A stretch of 64,000 bases of DNA from Corynebacterium kalidii. Its GTDB lineage: Bacteria > Actinomycetota > Actinomycetes > Mycobacteriales > Mycobacteriaceae. Made by a program: the position numbers and the translations under genes. Below are positions 43,802 through 52,870 of this stretch, piece by piece. Positions within the stretch are counted from its first letter, which is position 1; each line of letters starts with the position of its first letter. The DNA lies in the NCBI RefSeq assembly GCF_022869005.1, contig NZ_JALIEA010000011.1, positions 344,438-408,437 on the forward strand, in the 5' to 3' direction. The notes beneath the pieces are model-generated. The model did not search any database. It worked only from the letters and a program-made list of their open reading frames with translations, and was not told the origin of the DNA.

Positions 43802-46597
43802 GTGATTCCGGGCCAATCCGACGCCTTCGACGAGATCCCCCTCCCCGCGGAACCCGCGCCGGGACCGTGGGACGGTCAGGACGGCTTGTGGGAACCGCCG
43901 CCCGACGAGGACGACCAGCCTCCGGAGGACGCCGCGGCGATCCTGGCGGAGATGGCGGAGACCGCGTCCCACCTGGCACCGCTGCCGGAGTACCCTGTCC
44001 CCGTGCACGACCGGGCGCCGGCCGCCTCGTCCGGGGTCGACGGCCAGGGCAGGGTACACGGCGGGGTACACGGCGGGCTGCAGGGCAGGGTGATGAGCCC
44101 GCAGACCCGCGACCAGCTGCTCGAGGGGCTGAACCCGGCCCAGCGTGAGGCGGTGACCCACACCGGCTCCCCTCTGCTCATCGTCGCCGGTGCCGGATCG
44201 GGCAAGACCAGTGTGCTCACCCGTCGCATCGCCTGGCTGCTGGCCGGGGGAGTGGCGCCGTGGCAGGTCCTGGCGATCACCTTCACCAACAAGGCCGCCG
44301 CCGAGATGCGGGAACGTATCGCCGGGCTGGTGGGGCCGGCGGCGGAACGGATGTGGGTGTCCACGTTCCACTCGGTGTGCGTGCGTATCCTGCGGGCCAA
44401 CGCCCAGCTCGTCGACGGGTTGAACTCGAACTTCACCATCTACGACTCCGACGACATGAAGCGTCTGGTCACCATGATCCTCCGGGACCGGAGCCTGGAC
44501 GCCAAGGAGTACGCCCCACGGGCGGTCCTCAGCGTGATCTCGAACTGGAAGAACGAGCTCCAGGGGCCCGAGGAGGCGCTGCGGGAGGCGCAGGAGGACG
44601 GTAACCGCCACCGCGAGACCGTCGCCCAGGTGTACCGCGAGTACCAGGTGCGGCTGCGGCAGGCCAACGCCGTCGACTTCGACGACCTCATCGGTGAGGT
44701 CGTCGGACTGCTGCGGAACAACCGGGGTATCGCCGACCACTACCGGCGCCGTTTCCGGCACATCCTCGTCGACGAGTACCAGGACACCAACCACGCCCAG
44801 TACGTGCTGGTGTCCACCCTGGTCGGTGACAGCGCCGATGTGGATGGGTCAGGTGGCGCCGGTGAGCCCGGCGAACTCTGCGTGGTCGGTGACGCCGACC
44901 AGTCGATCTACGCCTTCCGCGGTGCGACGGTGCGCAACATCGAGGAGTTCGAACGCGACTACCCCCACGCCCGGACGATCCTGCTGGAGCAGAACTACCG
45001 GTCGACCCAGAACATCCTCTCCGCGGCCAACGCGGTGATCGCCCGGAACCAGGGCCGGCGGGACAAGAACCTGTGGACCGATTCCGGCGAGGGCGACCTG
45101 ATCGGTGGATACGTCGCCGACAACGAGCATGACGAGGCGAGGTTCATCGCGCAGACCATCGACGAGCTCGTCGACCGCGGGGAGGCGTCCTACGGCGATA
45201 TCGCGGTGATGTACCGGACGAACAACTCCTCGCGTGTCGTCGAGGACGTCCTGGTGCGTTCCGGCCTGCCCTACCGGGTCGTCGGCGGCACCCGCTTCTA
45301 CGAGCGCAAGGAGATCCGCGACATCGTCGCCTACCTCAAGGTGCTGGACAACCCCGACGACACGATGGGACTGCGGCGCATCATCAACACGCCGCGCCGC
45401 GGCATCGGCGACCGTGCGCTGTCCCAGGTGAGGGTGCACGCAGAGAACATCGGCGTGAGCTTCGCCGACGGGCTCGCCGCGGCAGGCCGTGGCGAGGTGC
45501 CCGGGCTCAGCGGCCGCGGACGCAACGCCATCGCCGGGTTCCTCGAGATGATGGACGCGCTGCGCACCGAGGTCGACGCAGCGGTGATGCGCACCTCGGA
45601 CGGCGAGTCGCTGGGCATCCCCGATGTCGGGGCGATCGTCCGGGCCGTCCTGGACGCCACGTCCTACGACTCGGAGCTCGAGTCGTCGAACGACCCGCAG
45701 GACGGGACCCGGTTGGACAACCTCAACGAACTGGTGTCCGTGGGGCATGAGTTCTCCCAGGAGGCGGCGAACCTCGCCGCCTACGAGGCCATGCCGTCCC
45801 AGGCGTCGTCCGCGACGGAACCGACGGAACCGACCGGGTCGGCGGTGTCCGCCGCGTCCGGTGCCGCCGAGGACGCCGTGCTGGCGGAAGGCGAGCCGGA
45901 GCCCGGCAGTCTGCAGGCGTTCCTGGAGCGGGTCAGTCTCGTCGCCGACGCCGACCAGCTCCCGGCCGAGGAACAGGACATGGTCACCCTGATGACCCTC
46001 CACACCGCCAAGGGGCTCGAGTTCCCGGTCGTCTTCCTGACCGGCTGGGAAGACGGCCAGTTCCCCCACATGCGGGCGCTCGGGGACCCGACCGAGCTCT
46101 CCGAGGAGCGGCGTCTGGCCTATGTCGGGATCACCCGCGCACGGAAGCGGCTCTACCTCACCCGCGCGATGACCCGCTCCAGCTGGGGTACCCCGCAGAA
46201 CAACCCGCCGTCGCGGTTCCTCGGCGAGATCCCCGGTGAGCTGGTGGACTGGATCCGGGAGGAGCCGGCACCGGCCTGGTCGGACAGTTGGGGGGCGTCG
46301 GGCGGGTACGCCGACGGCACGAGTTTCGGTGGTGGCGGCTGGTCCACGCCGGGGAGCTCGCGCCGCGGTACACCGAAGAAGTCCCCGTCGGCGTCCCGGT
46401 CCTCCGGGGTCCTGCGCTCGTCAGGCAAGCAGCTCGAGCTGGAGGTCGGTGACCGGGTGAACCACGACAAGTACGGCCTGGGCACGGTGAAGAGCGTGGA
46501 CGGCCAGGGGGCGCGTGCCACCGTGATGATCGACTTCGGCAGCAACGGTACCGTGCGGCTCATGCTCATCGGTGGCGTGCCGATGGAGAAGCTGTAG
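43802..46597 (+). CDS. pcrA: DNA helicase PcrA (UvrD1)
   Basis: A 3'-5' DNA helicase of excision repair and replication-fork upkeep. The 931-residue protein has Walker A IVAGAGSGKTSVLTRR near residue 121, ITFTNKAAAEMRERI, motif II VDEYQDTNHAQYV, GDADQSIYAFRGA, motif V TLHTAKGLEFPVVF and motif VI YVGITRARKRLYLT. The C-terminus has the PcrA RNA-polymerase-binding Tudor-like part (VGDRVNHDKYGLGTVKSV). An N-terminal extension of about 100 acidic/Pro-rich residues, including VHGGVHGGLQG, makes it longer than mycobacterial UvrD1. GTG start with AGGAGA 9 bases upstream. Confidence 0.95.
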   Translation: MIPGQSDAFDEIPLPAEPAPGPWDGQDGLWEPPPDEDDQPPEDAAAILAEMAETASHLAPLPEYPVPVHDRAPAASSGVDGQGRVHGGVHGGLQGRVMSPQTRDQLLEGLNPAQREAVTHTGSPLLIVAGAGSGKTSVLTRRIAWLLAGGVAPWQVLAITFTNKAAAEMRERIAGLVGPAAERMWVSTFHSVCVRILRANAQLVDGLNSNFTIYDSDDMKRLVTMILRDRSLDAKEYAPRAVLSVISNWKNELQGPEEALREAQEDGNRHRETVAQVYREYQVRLRQANAVDFDDLIGEVVGLLRNNRGIADHYRRRFRHILVDEYQDTNHAQYVLVSTLVGDSADVDGSGGAGEPGELCVVGDADQSIYAFRGATVRNIEEFERDYPHARTILLEQNYRSTQNILSAANAVIARNQGRRDKNLWTDSGEGDLIGGYVADNEHDEARFIAQTIDELVDRGEASYGDIAVMYRTNNSSRVVEDVLVRSGLPYRVVGGTRFYERKEIRDIVAYLKVLDNPDDTMGLRRIINTPRRGIGDRALSQVRVHAENIGVSFADGLAAAGRGEVPGLSGRGRNAIAGFLEMMDALRTEVDAAVMRTSDGESLGIPDVGAIVRAVLDATSYDSELESSNDPQDGTRLDNLNELVSVGHEFSQEAANLAAYEAMPSQASSATEPTEPTGSAVSAASGAAEDAVLAEGEPEPGSLQAFLERVSLVADADQLPAEEQDMVTLMTLHTAKGLEFPVVFLTGWEDGQFPHMRALGDPTELSEERRLAYVGITRARKRLYLTRAMTRSSWGTPQNNPPSRFLGEIPGELVDWIREEPAPAWSDSWGASGGYADGTSFGGGGWSTPGSSRRGTPKKSPSASRSSGVLRSSGKQLELEVGDRVNHDKYGLGTVKSVDGQGARATVMIDFGSNGTVRLMLIGGVPMEKL

Positions 46598-46623
46598 GGG
46601 CCCGGCGCCCGGGGTAACGGAAA

Positions 46624-46663
46624 ACCCGCCGTCGTTCCCGGGGAGGCGGGACAGACGGCGGGT
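46624..46663. terminator. Terminator between pcrA and the M23 peptidase gene
   Basis: A 10-base stem (46624-46633 with 46654-46663) has a structured 20-base loop. On the minus strand it is followed by TTTT, so it is best suited to the peptidase gene but lies between two convergent genes. Confidence 0.7.
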
Positions 46664-46700
46664 GTTCAGCCGGTGTTGATGACGGCGGAGGGGAGGAGGG

Positions 46701-47453
46701 TCAGAGCTCGACGCCACGCTCACGGAGCCACGGCTCCGGGTCGACGGCGTTGCCCTCGGTGGGGTAGACCTCGAAGTGGACGTGCGGGCCGGTGGAGAAG
46801 CCCTCGTTGCCGATGCCGGCGATCTTCTGGCCGGCCTGGACCTGCTGGCCGACGGTGACGTCGATGGTGGCCATGTGTCCGTAGACAGTGATGGTGCCGT
46901 CGTCGTGCTTGATGCGGACCCAGTTACCGAATCCGGAGGCCGGGCCGGCGTCGATCACGGTGCCGGCCATCGCGGCGACGATCGGGGTGCCCATGGCGTT
47001 GGCGATGTCGATGCCCTTGTGCATGGTGCCCCAGCGCATCGCGAAGGGGGAGGTGTAGCTGCCCTCGGCGGGCTTGACGACCTGCGGGGCGCGGGAGAGC
47101 AGGTCGGCGGCGGCGCGCTCGGCGTCGAACTCGAGGGCGCTGGAGAGCTGTGCGGAGAGGTTGTCGATCTGGGTGGTCTGCGGCAGGGCCAGGATCTGTG
47201 CGGCGGCGGCGTCGACGTCGGCACCGCCGGCGCTGCTGCCGGCACCCTGTGCCAGGACCTCGGTATTCGAGGCCAGCGAGATGTCGCTGGTGTCCTGACC
47301 GTCCCGGTCGGCGGACTCGTGCACGGTGGCGGCACCTGCACCGGTGGCACCGGCGGCGGCGACGCCCGTGGCGGCGATCGCGACGAACGCCATCCGACGC
47401 TTTGCAGCGGTGTCCAGCTTGCGGTGGGCTCCGCCTCGCCGTGCAACAGTCAT
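46701..47453 (-). CDS. M23 family (LytM-type) peptidoglycan endopeptidase
   Basis: An exported cell-wall hydrolase, 250 residues. The N-terminal helix (RRMAFVAIAATGVAAAGATGAGA, about residues 19-41) is a signal peptide or anchor. A region rich in Asp/Ala follows. The catalytic LytM domain begins near residue 128 (GSYTSPFAMRWGTMHKGIDIA), with zinc ligands in MHKGID and the HxH of GPHVHFEV, and a GHMATI segment between. It resembles Rv0950c in the same neighbourhood of M. tuberculosis. A GGAGAGG site precedes the ATG. Confidence 0.9.
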   Translation of the reverse strand: MTVARRGGAHRKLDTAAKRRMAFVAIAATGVAAAGATGAGAATVHESADRDGQDTSDISLASNTEVLAQGAGSSAGGADVDAAAAQILALPQTTQIDNLSAQLSSALEFDAERAAADLLSRAPQVVKPAEGSYTSPFAMRWGTMHKGIDIANAMGTPIVAAMAGTVIDAGPASGFGNWVRIKHDDGTITVYGHMATIDVTVGQQVQAGQKIAGIGNEGFSTGPHVHFEVYPTEGNAVDPEPWLRERGVEL

Positions 47454-47761
47454 TCTCTGTGAACCTCTCCGTAGTCTTGCTCTCGTGCCGTTACCCGATC
47501 AGTTTCAAATCGTGACCGGATCGTTATCAACGAGACGTAACACTATCGGGACGCGACGTCCCGGGCAAGCCACTTCGCCAAAAAGGTCACGAATCGGTAT
47601 CGGTGAAACGGGGCCTGAGGGGGGTGCGGGGTCGATACGCTTTCATAACGGGCAGGTCACGGGCGGGGTGTGACTGGTGTGACGGGGGTAGGTGTGATGT
47701 AGCGCTCGTCGGTGGGCGTGCCTGACCGGTGAGTGTCCCCGTGTTGTGCACAATGGGACAG
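47454..47761. other. 308-base divergent region between the M23 peptidase and DUF6350 genes
   Basis: AT-richer than its surroundings. It contains the peptidase leader, the 19-base inverted element GTTATCAACGAGACGTAAC (47523-47541) within a likely promoter, and several GTGTGA-like T/G runs at 47669-47697. It ends with the CACAAT hexamer before GTG 47762. No riboswitch could be recognised. Confidence 0.45.
47749..47754 (+). promoter_or_regulatory. -10 hexamer of the DUF6350 gene
   Basis: CACAAT ends 7 bases before GTG 47762. CTGACC at 47722-47727 is a -35-like hexamer, but the spacer is long (21 bases). Confidence 0.4.
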
Positions 47762-49465
47762 GTGAGTAACGAATCCCAGCGACCGACTTCGAGACGACAG
47801 CGGCCCCGCCGTGGGACCAGACGAGGTCCGGACGCTCGGCGGCGCGACCCGGGACGCGACCCGGGGTGGGGCGCGTCCACCGCGACCACCGGTTCCGAAC
47901 GGTTCGTGGCAGGGGAGAACGGACGGGTCCCGTCCCGCGCCACCGGTGCCGCCCGTGCCGCCACCGCAACCCCGCCGGGGGCGCAGGACGGCGCGGCGCC
48001 GGTCGTCGAGGCGCGCGGCGTCCGCGGCGCCCTGGCGTCCTGGTGGGGGCTGTGGGGCCCGCACGTCCGCCGGTTCGCCCCCACCGTCCTGGTCAGCCAT
48101 GCGGTGACGTTGGCCGTCGCGATCGCTCTCGCGGTCGTCGTCGGTATCGGCGAGACGTTCACCGCGGTCCCGGCGATGGTCGGGTCCTTCTGGATGGTCG
48201 CCAACCTCGCCCCGGTGGAGTTCGCCGGGGCGCAGCTGGGCATTGTCCCCCTGCTGCCGGCGGCGTTGATCGTCCTCGTCCATTCGCGCAGGATCCGTGT
48301 CACCTGCGGTACCCAGATCACCGTCCGTAACATCAGGGTCTTCGCGGTGCTGGCTGTCACGGTGCCGGTGATCCTCACGGTGCTCGCGTGGCTGGTGCTC
48401 TGGGACGCCTCGAAGGTCTTCGACATCGCGCCGCCGAACCTGGCGCTGGCTGTGGCGACCACGGCCCTGTTGAACGGTGTCGTGTTCGTGCTGGGGCTGG
48501 GGCCGAAGGTCTGGCGTGCCCTGCTGCTGCGCCGGGGTCTGCCGACATGGCCGGTGGAGTCGGTGCGGTTGGCCGGCGCCTTCGTGCGGTGGATGCTGGT
48601 CGCCGGGCTGGTGGCCGTCCTGGTGCAGCTGGTGATCAACATCTCCTCGTTCACCGACGCCTACACGATCGCCCCGGACACCTGGGGGAAGGTCGGGCTG
48701 AGCGTCCTGTCGGTGCTCTACGTGCCGAACCTGGCTGTCGGGGCGGCCGGTGTGCTCATGGGCAGTGAGATGCATCTCGGCGACGCCTCGGCGTCGCTGT
48801 TCGCGGTCACCAACGCCAACTTGCCGCCGTTGCCGGTGCTTGCCGCGATGCCCCATTCGGGGATGCGGTTCGGCGAGTTCCTCCTGGTGGTCCCGGCCGT
48901 GGTGGCCATCGTGATCGTGTACCGGTTCTTCAGCACGCGCACCTTCGTGGAGTCGCCGGTGTTCACTGCTCTCGGCGCAGGGGTGGCGTCGGGCGTGCTG
49001 GGGCTGCTCGTGAGCCTGGCGGCGGGTGGCACGCTCGGGGTCTACGGCGCAGCCGGGCCCCTGCTGTGGCTGACGCCGTTGGTCTTCGCCTGCTGGATCC
49101 TGGTCCCGGCGTTCCTGGTGCTCGCTTGGGGGCAGTGGCAGGGGGCACGCGTCCGGGAGACCGCGGCGGAGGAACCGGAAGATACAGAGGATACAGAGGA
49201 CGCGAAAGATACGGAGGACATAGAGGACTCGGGATACGCGGACTATGCCGACTACGCCGACTACGCCGGGGATGCCGAGGAGCCGGAGGACGCTGCGTCC
49301 ACTGCGGACGCCGAGTCCACCGAGTCCACCGAGTCCACCGAGAATGCCGACGACGGGACGGAACCGGACGAGCCCGACGAACCCGACGACACGACGGACG
49401 GGGACACCGCCGTTCCGGGGGAGCGGAAGGACACCGACGTCGAGGACGAGAACCCGACACAGTAA
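47762..49465 (+). CDS. DUF6350 family multi-pass membrane protein (PerM/Rv0955-like)
   Basis: A 567-residue membrane protein upstream of purN, as is Rv0955 (perM) of M. tuberculosis, which affects cell division and persistence. The first 90 residues are basic and low complexity. About ten helices follow between residues 105 and 455 (VLVSHAVTLAVAIALAVVVG, LLPAALIVLVHS, VFAVLAVTVPVILTVLAWLVL and others). The C-terminal 110 residues are strongly acidic with short repeats (EDTEDTEDAKDTED, YADYADYADYA, TESTESTE, DEPDEPDD). The start is GTG 47762, or ATG 47753. purN begins 12 bases after the stop. Confidence 0.82.
   Translation: MSNESQRPTSRRQRPRRGTRRGPDARRRDPGRDPGWGASTATTGSERFVAGENGRVPSRATGAARAATATPPGAQDGAAPVVEARGVRGALASWWGLWGPHVRRFAPTVLVSHAVTLAVAIALAVVVGIGETFTAVPAMVGSFWMVANLAPVEFAGAQLGIVPLLPAALIVLVHSRRIRVTCGTQITVRNIRVFAVLAVTVPVILTVLAWLVLWDASKVFDIAPPNLALAVATTALLNGVVFVLGLGPKVWRALLLRRGLPTWPVESVRLAGAFVRWMLVAGLVAVLVQLVINISSFTDAYTIAPDTWGKVGLSVLSVLYVPNLAVGAAGVLMGSEMHLGDASASLFAVTNANLPPLPVLAAMPHSGMRFGEFLLVVPAVVAIVIVYRFFSTRTFVESPVFTALGAGVASGVLGLLVSLAAGGTLGVYGAAGPLLWLTPLVFACWILVPAFLVLAWGQWQGARVRETAAEEPEDTEDTEDAKDTEDIEDSGYADYADYADYAGDAEEPEDAASTADAESTESTESTENADDGTEPDEPDEPDDTTDGDTAVPGERKDTDVEDENPTQ
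49186..49388 (+). repeat. Codon-level repeats encoding the acidic tail of the DUF6350 protein
   Basis: Three short tandem blocks follow one another: GATACAGAG-type 9-base units, GACTACGCC units and GAGTCCACC units. The first block uses A/T-ending codons that are rare elsewhere in this window. Confidence 0.6.
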
Positions 49466-49468
49466 ACT
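49463..49468 (+). promoter_or_regulatory. -10 hexamer of purN
   Basis: TAAACT overlaps the DUF6350 stop codon and ends 8 bases before GTG 49477, so purN-purH may have its own leaderless transcript. Confidence 0.4.
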
Positions 49469-49476
49469 GGCCCATC

Positions 49477-50196
49477 GTGAGTGAGCCCGTAACTTCCGCA
49501 CCGACCGGTGGACCCGCCGGAGGCGGTGCCGTGCCTACCGCCACGACAGCGGGGGAGACGGTGGGCCGTACGGTCCGGGGCAGGGGCGGTGCCCTCCGGG
49601 TCGTCGTCCTGGCGTCGGGCAGCGGCACGCTGCTGCAGGCCATGCTGGACGACCTGGGCCCGTCCGTCGAGATCGTCGCCGTGGGCGCGGACCGGCCGTG
49701 CGCGGCACTGGAGCGGGCCGCCCGCGCCGGGGTCGCGGTGTTCCGGGAGGACTACAACCCGGACCGGGTCGCCGACTACGACCGTCAGGGGTGGAATGAC
49801 CGCCTGGCCGGGCAGATCGGCGCCTGGGACCCGGACGTGGTCGTCAGTGCCGGGTTCATGCGGATCCTCGGTGCGGGTGTCGTCACCCGGTTCCGCGGCA
49901 GGATCCTCAACACCCACCCGGCCCTGCTGCCGTCCTTCCCCGGCGCCCACGCCGTGCCGGACGCCCTCGCCTACGGTGTCACACTCACGGGCTCGACCGT
50001 CCACATCGTCGACGACGGGGTGGACACCGGACCGATCCTCTCCCAGCGTGCCGTCCCGGTGGCCCGGGACGACACCGAGGAGTCGCTCCATGAACGGATC
50101 AAGACCGTGGAGCGTGCGTTGATCGTCGACGTGCTCCACCAGACCGCGGAGAGCGGTTACACCATCGAAGGACGAAAGGCATGGATCAATGACTGA
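49477..50196 (+). CDS. purN: Phosphoribosylglycinamide formyltransferase
   Basis: The third step of purine synthesis: transfer of a formyl group from 10-formyl-THF to GAR. The 239-residue protein has a 39-residue Gly/Thr-rich N-terminal extension, then [16 protein letters not shown] for GAR binding. The catalytic Asn-His-Asp are in [17 protein letters not shown] and in [14 protein letters not shown]. The long frame upstream runs through the DUF6350 gene and is discarded. GTG 49477 is supported by a -10 hexamer just before it. It overlaps purH by 8 bases. Confidence 0.93.
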   Translation: MSEPVTSAPTGGPAGGGAVPTATTAGETVGRTVRGRGGALRVVVLASGSGTLLQAMLDDLGPSVEIVAVGADRPCAALERAARAGVAVFREDYNPDRVADYDRQGWNDRLAGQIGAWDPDVVVSAGFMRILGAGVVTRFRGRILNTHPALLPSFPGAHAVPDALAYGVTLTGSTVHIVDDGVDTGPILSQRAVPVARDDTEESLHERIKTVERALIVDVLHQTAESGYTIEGRKAWIND

Positions 50197-51787
50197 GACC
50201 ACCCGCCCCATCCGCCGCGCTCTGATCAGCGTCTACGACAAGACCGGACTGGAGGACCTCGCCACCGGCCTGCACCGTGCCGGTGTCGAGATCGTCTCCA
50301 CCGGGTCCACGGCGGCGAAGATCGCCGACGCGGGCGTGCCCGTGGTTCGCGTCGAGGAGCTCACCGGGTTCCCGGAGTGTCTCGAGGGGCGGGTGAAGAC
50401 GCTGCACCCCCGGGTCCACGCCGGCATCTTGGCCGACACCCGCAAGGACGACCACCTCGCCCAGCTCAAGGAGCTCGGTGTCGAGCCGTTCGACCTGGTC
50501 GTGGTGAACCTGTACCCGTTCACCGACACCGTGGCCTCCGGTGCGGACTTCGACGCTTGCGTCGAGCAGATCGACATCGGGGGACCGTCGATGGTCCGCG
50601 CCGCGGCCAAGAACCACCCGTCTGTCGCGGTGGTCGTGGACCCGGCCGCGTACGGGGACGTCCTCGCCGCCGTGGAGGCCGGTGGCTTCACCCGTGCCGC
50701 GCGTACCCGCCTGGCCACCGAGGCATTCCGCCACACCGCGTCCTACGACGTGGCCGTGGCGTCGTGGATGACGGAGCAGATCGGGGAGTCGGACGCCTCG
50801 GACGCCGAGGGCGCGGCCCGCTTCCCCGAGTGGATCGGCGAGGTCAACGAGCGTGTCCACTCCCTGCGGTACGGCGAGAACCCGCACCAGGCCGCCGCGG
50901 TGTACACCGCCCCGGGCCAGCAGGGTGGTCTCGCCAACGCCGAGCAGTTCCACGGCAAGGCCATGAGCTACAACAACTACACCGACGCGGACGCGGCCTG
51001 GCGGTCCGCCTGGGACCACGAGCGCCCCTGCGTGGCGATCATCAAGCACGCCAACCCCTGCGGTATCGCCGTGGCGGACGACGTGGCCACCGCGCACCGT
51101 TCCGCCCACGCCTGTGACCCGGTGTCCGCCTACGGCGGTGTCATCGCGGTGAACCGTCCGGTGTCCGTCGAGATGGCGGAGCAGGTGGCCGGGATCTTCA
51201 CCGAGGTCATCGTGGCCCCCGGCTACGAGGACGGTGCCGTGGACGTGCTTAGCCAGAAGAAGAACATCCGGATCCTGCAGACGACCCCGCCGGTGAAGGA
51301 GGGCGCGGTGGAGCACCGCGAGATCTCCGGTGGTGTGCTGGTCCAGGAGCGGGACCTCGTCGACGCGCCCGGCGACGACCCGGCGAACTGGACGCTGGCC
51401 GCCGGTGAGGCCGCCGACGCCGAGACCCTCGCCGAGCTCGAGTTCGCCTGGCGCGCGGTGCGTGCGGTGAAGTCGAACGCGATCCTGCTCGCCAAGGACG
51501 GCGCGACCGTCGGGGTGGGCATGGGTCAGGTCAACCGTGTGGATTCCGCGAAGATCGCCGTGGAGCGGGCCAACACCCTCGCCGGTGACGAGGTCCGGTC
51601 GCAGGGCGCGGTCGCCGCGTCCGACGCCTTCTTCCCCTTCGCCGACGGTTTCGAGACCCTGGCGGCGGCCGGCGTGCGTGCCGTGGTCCAGCCCGGCGGC
51701 TCCGTGCGTGACCAGGAGGTCGTCGACGCGGCCGTGGCCGCCGGTGTCACCATGTACCTCACCGGGGAGCGCCACTTCGCGCACTGA
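50189..51787 (+). CDS. purH: Bifunctional AICAR transformylase / IMP cyclohydrolase
   Basis: It carries out the last two steps of IMP synthesis. The 532-residue protein has the N-terminal cyclohydrolase (MGS-like) domain, with [27 protein letters not shown] and [15 protein letters not shown]. The transformylase domain follows, with [11 protein letters not shown], the catalytic KHANPCGIA and DAFFPFADG. It starts inside the end of purN, so both are translationally coupled. A GC-rich hairpin follows the gene. Confidence 0.97.
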   Translation: MTETTRPIRRALISVYDKTGLEDLATGLHRAGVEIVSTGSTAAKIADAGVPVVRVEELTGFPECLEGRVKTLHPRVHAGILADTRKDDHLAQLKELGVEPFDLVVVNLYPFTDTVASGADFDACVEQIDIGGPSMVRAAAKNHPSVAVVVDPAAYGDVLAAVEAGGFTRAARTRLATEAFRHTASYDVAVASWMTEQIGESDASDAEGAARFPEWIGEVNERVHSLRYGENPHQAAAVYTAPGQQGGLANAEQFHGKAMSYNNYTDADAAWRSAWDHERPCVAIIKHANPCGIAVADDVATAHRSAHACDPVSAYGGVIAVNRPVSVEMAEQVAGIFTEVIVAPGYEDGAVDVLSQKKNIRILQTTPPVKEGAVEHREISGGVLVQERDLVDAPGDDPANWTLAAGEAADAETLAELEFAWRAVRAVKSNAILLAKDGATVGVGMGQVNRVDSAKIAVERANTLAGDEVRSQGAVAASDAFFPFADGFETLAAAGVRAVVQPGGSVRDQEVVDAAVAAGVTMYLTGERHFAH

Positions 51788-51792
51788 CCCAC

Positions 51793-51814
51793 CGGCTCCG
51801 GCGCCGGGGAGCCG
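51793..51814 (+). terminator. Hairpin after purH
   Basis: A 7-base stem (CGGCTCC with GGAGCCG) with an 8-base GC loop lies just before the sigma factor's -10 hexamer, separating it from purNH transcription. No T-run. Confidence 0.5.
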
Positions 51815-51815
51815 C

Positions 51816-51821
51816 TAGTAT
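51816..51821 (+). promoter_or_regulatory. -10 hexamer of the ECF sigma gene
   Basis: TAGTAT ends 6 bases before the ATG at 51828, predicting a leaderless transcript. Confidence 0.45.
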
Positions 51822-51827
51822 GCAGGC

Positions 51828-52802
51828 ATGAACGGGAAGCGACGTCCGCCGGTGCCTGACCTGTGTGGGGAGAGCCTGGAGTCCTACCGGGGCGAACTCG
51901 TCGCCTACTGCTACCGGTTCTTCGGCTGCCACGGCGAGGCCGAGGACGCCGTCCAGGACACCCTGGTCAAGGCGTGGCAGGCCAGGGCGACTTTCCGGCA
52001 GAGTGCGTCGCTACGCCGGTGGCTGTACGCGATCGCCACGAACGTCTGCATCGACATGAGCAGGGCGAGGCAACGACGCGGTCTCCCGGTAGACCTGTCG
52101 GGGCCGGGGAGTGTCCCGGAGGATCCCGGGACGCTGGCCACCGCCGGTGACCCGGTGTGGATCAGTCCGCTGCCCTCGACGCGTCTGGCGGACGACCCCG
52201 CGGAGGTGACGGTACGCCGGGAGACCGTGCAGCTGGCGTTCATCGCGGCACTGCAGTACCTGCCCCCGCGGCAGCGGGCGGTCCTCATCCTGCGCGACGT
52301 GCTGGCGTGGCAGGCCGCTGAATGCGCGGACCTGCTGGACATGTCGGTCACCGCGGTGAACTCGGCCCTCGCCCGCGCCCGCACCACGCTGCGGGACCGG
52401 CTCTCGGCCCCGGCCGCGGAGTTCGACGAGACGGTGCTCGGACGCTATGTGACGGCGTTCGAGGCCTTCGACGTCGACGCGCTCGTCGCACTTCTCGCCG
52501 AGGACGCCACCTTCAGCATGCCGCCGTTCACGCTCTGGTTGCGGGGGCGGAGCGCGATCAGGCAGTGGTGGAACGGGCCCGGCCAGGTCTGCCGGCACTC
52601 TAGGACGGTGCCGACCTCGGCGAACGGTGCCCCGGCGGTGGCGGTGTACCACGCCGACGGCCCGGGGCGCTGGACGCCGTTCGCCCTCCACGTCGTGGAG
52701 ACGGGGGACGGGCGTATCACGGGGTTGACCCATTTCATGGGGCCGGAGGTGTTCGCCGACTTCGGGTTACCGGGATCCCTGTCGGAGACCGACGAGTTCT
52801 GA
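51828..52802 (+). CDS. ECF sigma factor with C-terminal SnoaL-like domain (SigG/TIGR02960 type)
   Basis: A 324-residue alternative sigma factor. Region 2 is YRGELVAYCYRFFGCHGEAEDAVQDTLVKAW with SLRRWLYAIATNVCIDMSRARQRR. Region 4 is LQYLPPRQRAVLILRDVLAWQAAE with the helix-turn-helix LLDMSVTAVNSALARART. From about residue 205 a SnoaL/NTF2-like domain follows (FEAFDVDALVALLAEDATFSM, WLRGRSAIRQWW). In such fused factors this domain regulates activity in place of a separate anti-sigma, and none is visible here. The following reductase gene is the likely target. The signal is unknown. Confidence 0.88.
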   Translation: MNGKRRPPVPDLCGESLESYRGELVAYCYRFFGCHGEAEDAVQDTLVKAWQARATFRQSASLRRWLYAIATNVCIDMSRARQRRGLPVDLSGPGSVPEDPGTLATAGDPVWISPLPSTRLADDPAEVTVRRETVQLAFIAALQYLPPRQRAVLILRDVLAWQAAECADLLDMSVTAVNSALARARTTLRDRLSAPAAEFDETVLGRYVTAFEAFDVDALVALLAEDATFSMPPFTLWLRGRSAIRQWWNGPGQVCRHSRTVPTSANGAPAVAVYHADGPGRWTPFALHVVETGDGRITGLTHFMGPEVFADFGLPGSLSETDEF

Positions 52803-52870
52803 CGCCCGGTTCCGTCTTATGGGTGACGGGGTCCCCACCCGGGGGAACCCGAGGTTGAAAGGAGGCGGCC

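Noticed and set aside
47454..47700. Riboswitch (ydaO/c-di-AMP type) before the M23 peptidase, as seen for some actinobacterial hydrolases
   Set aside because: I could not find the conserved paired elements of that class in the leader.
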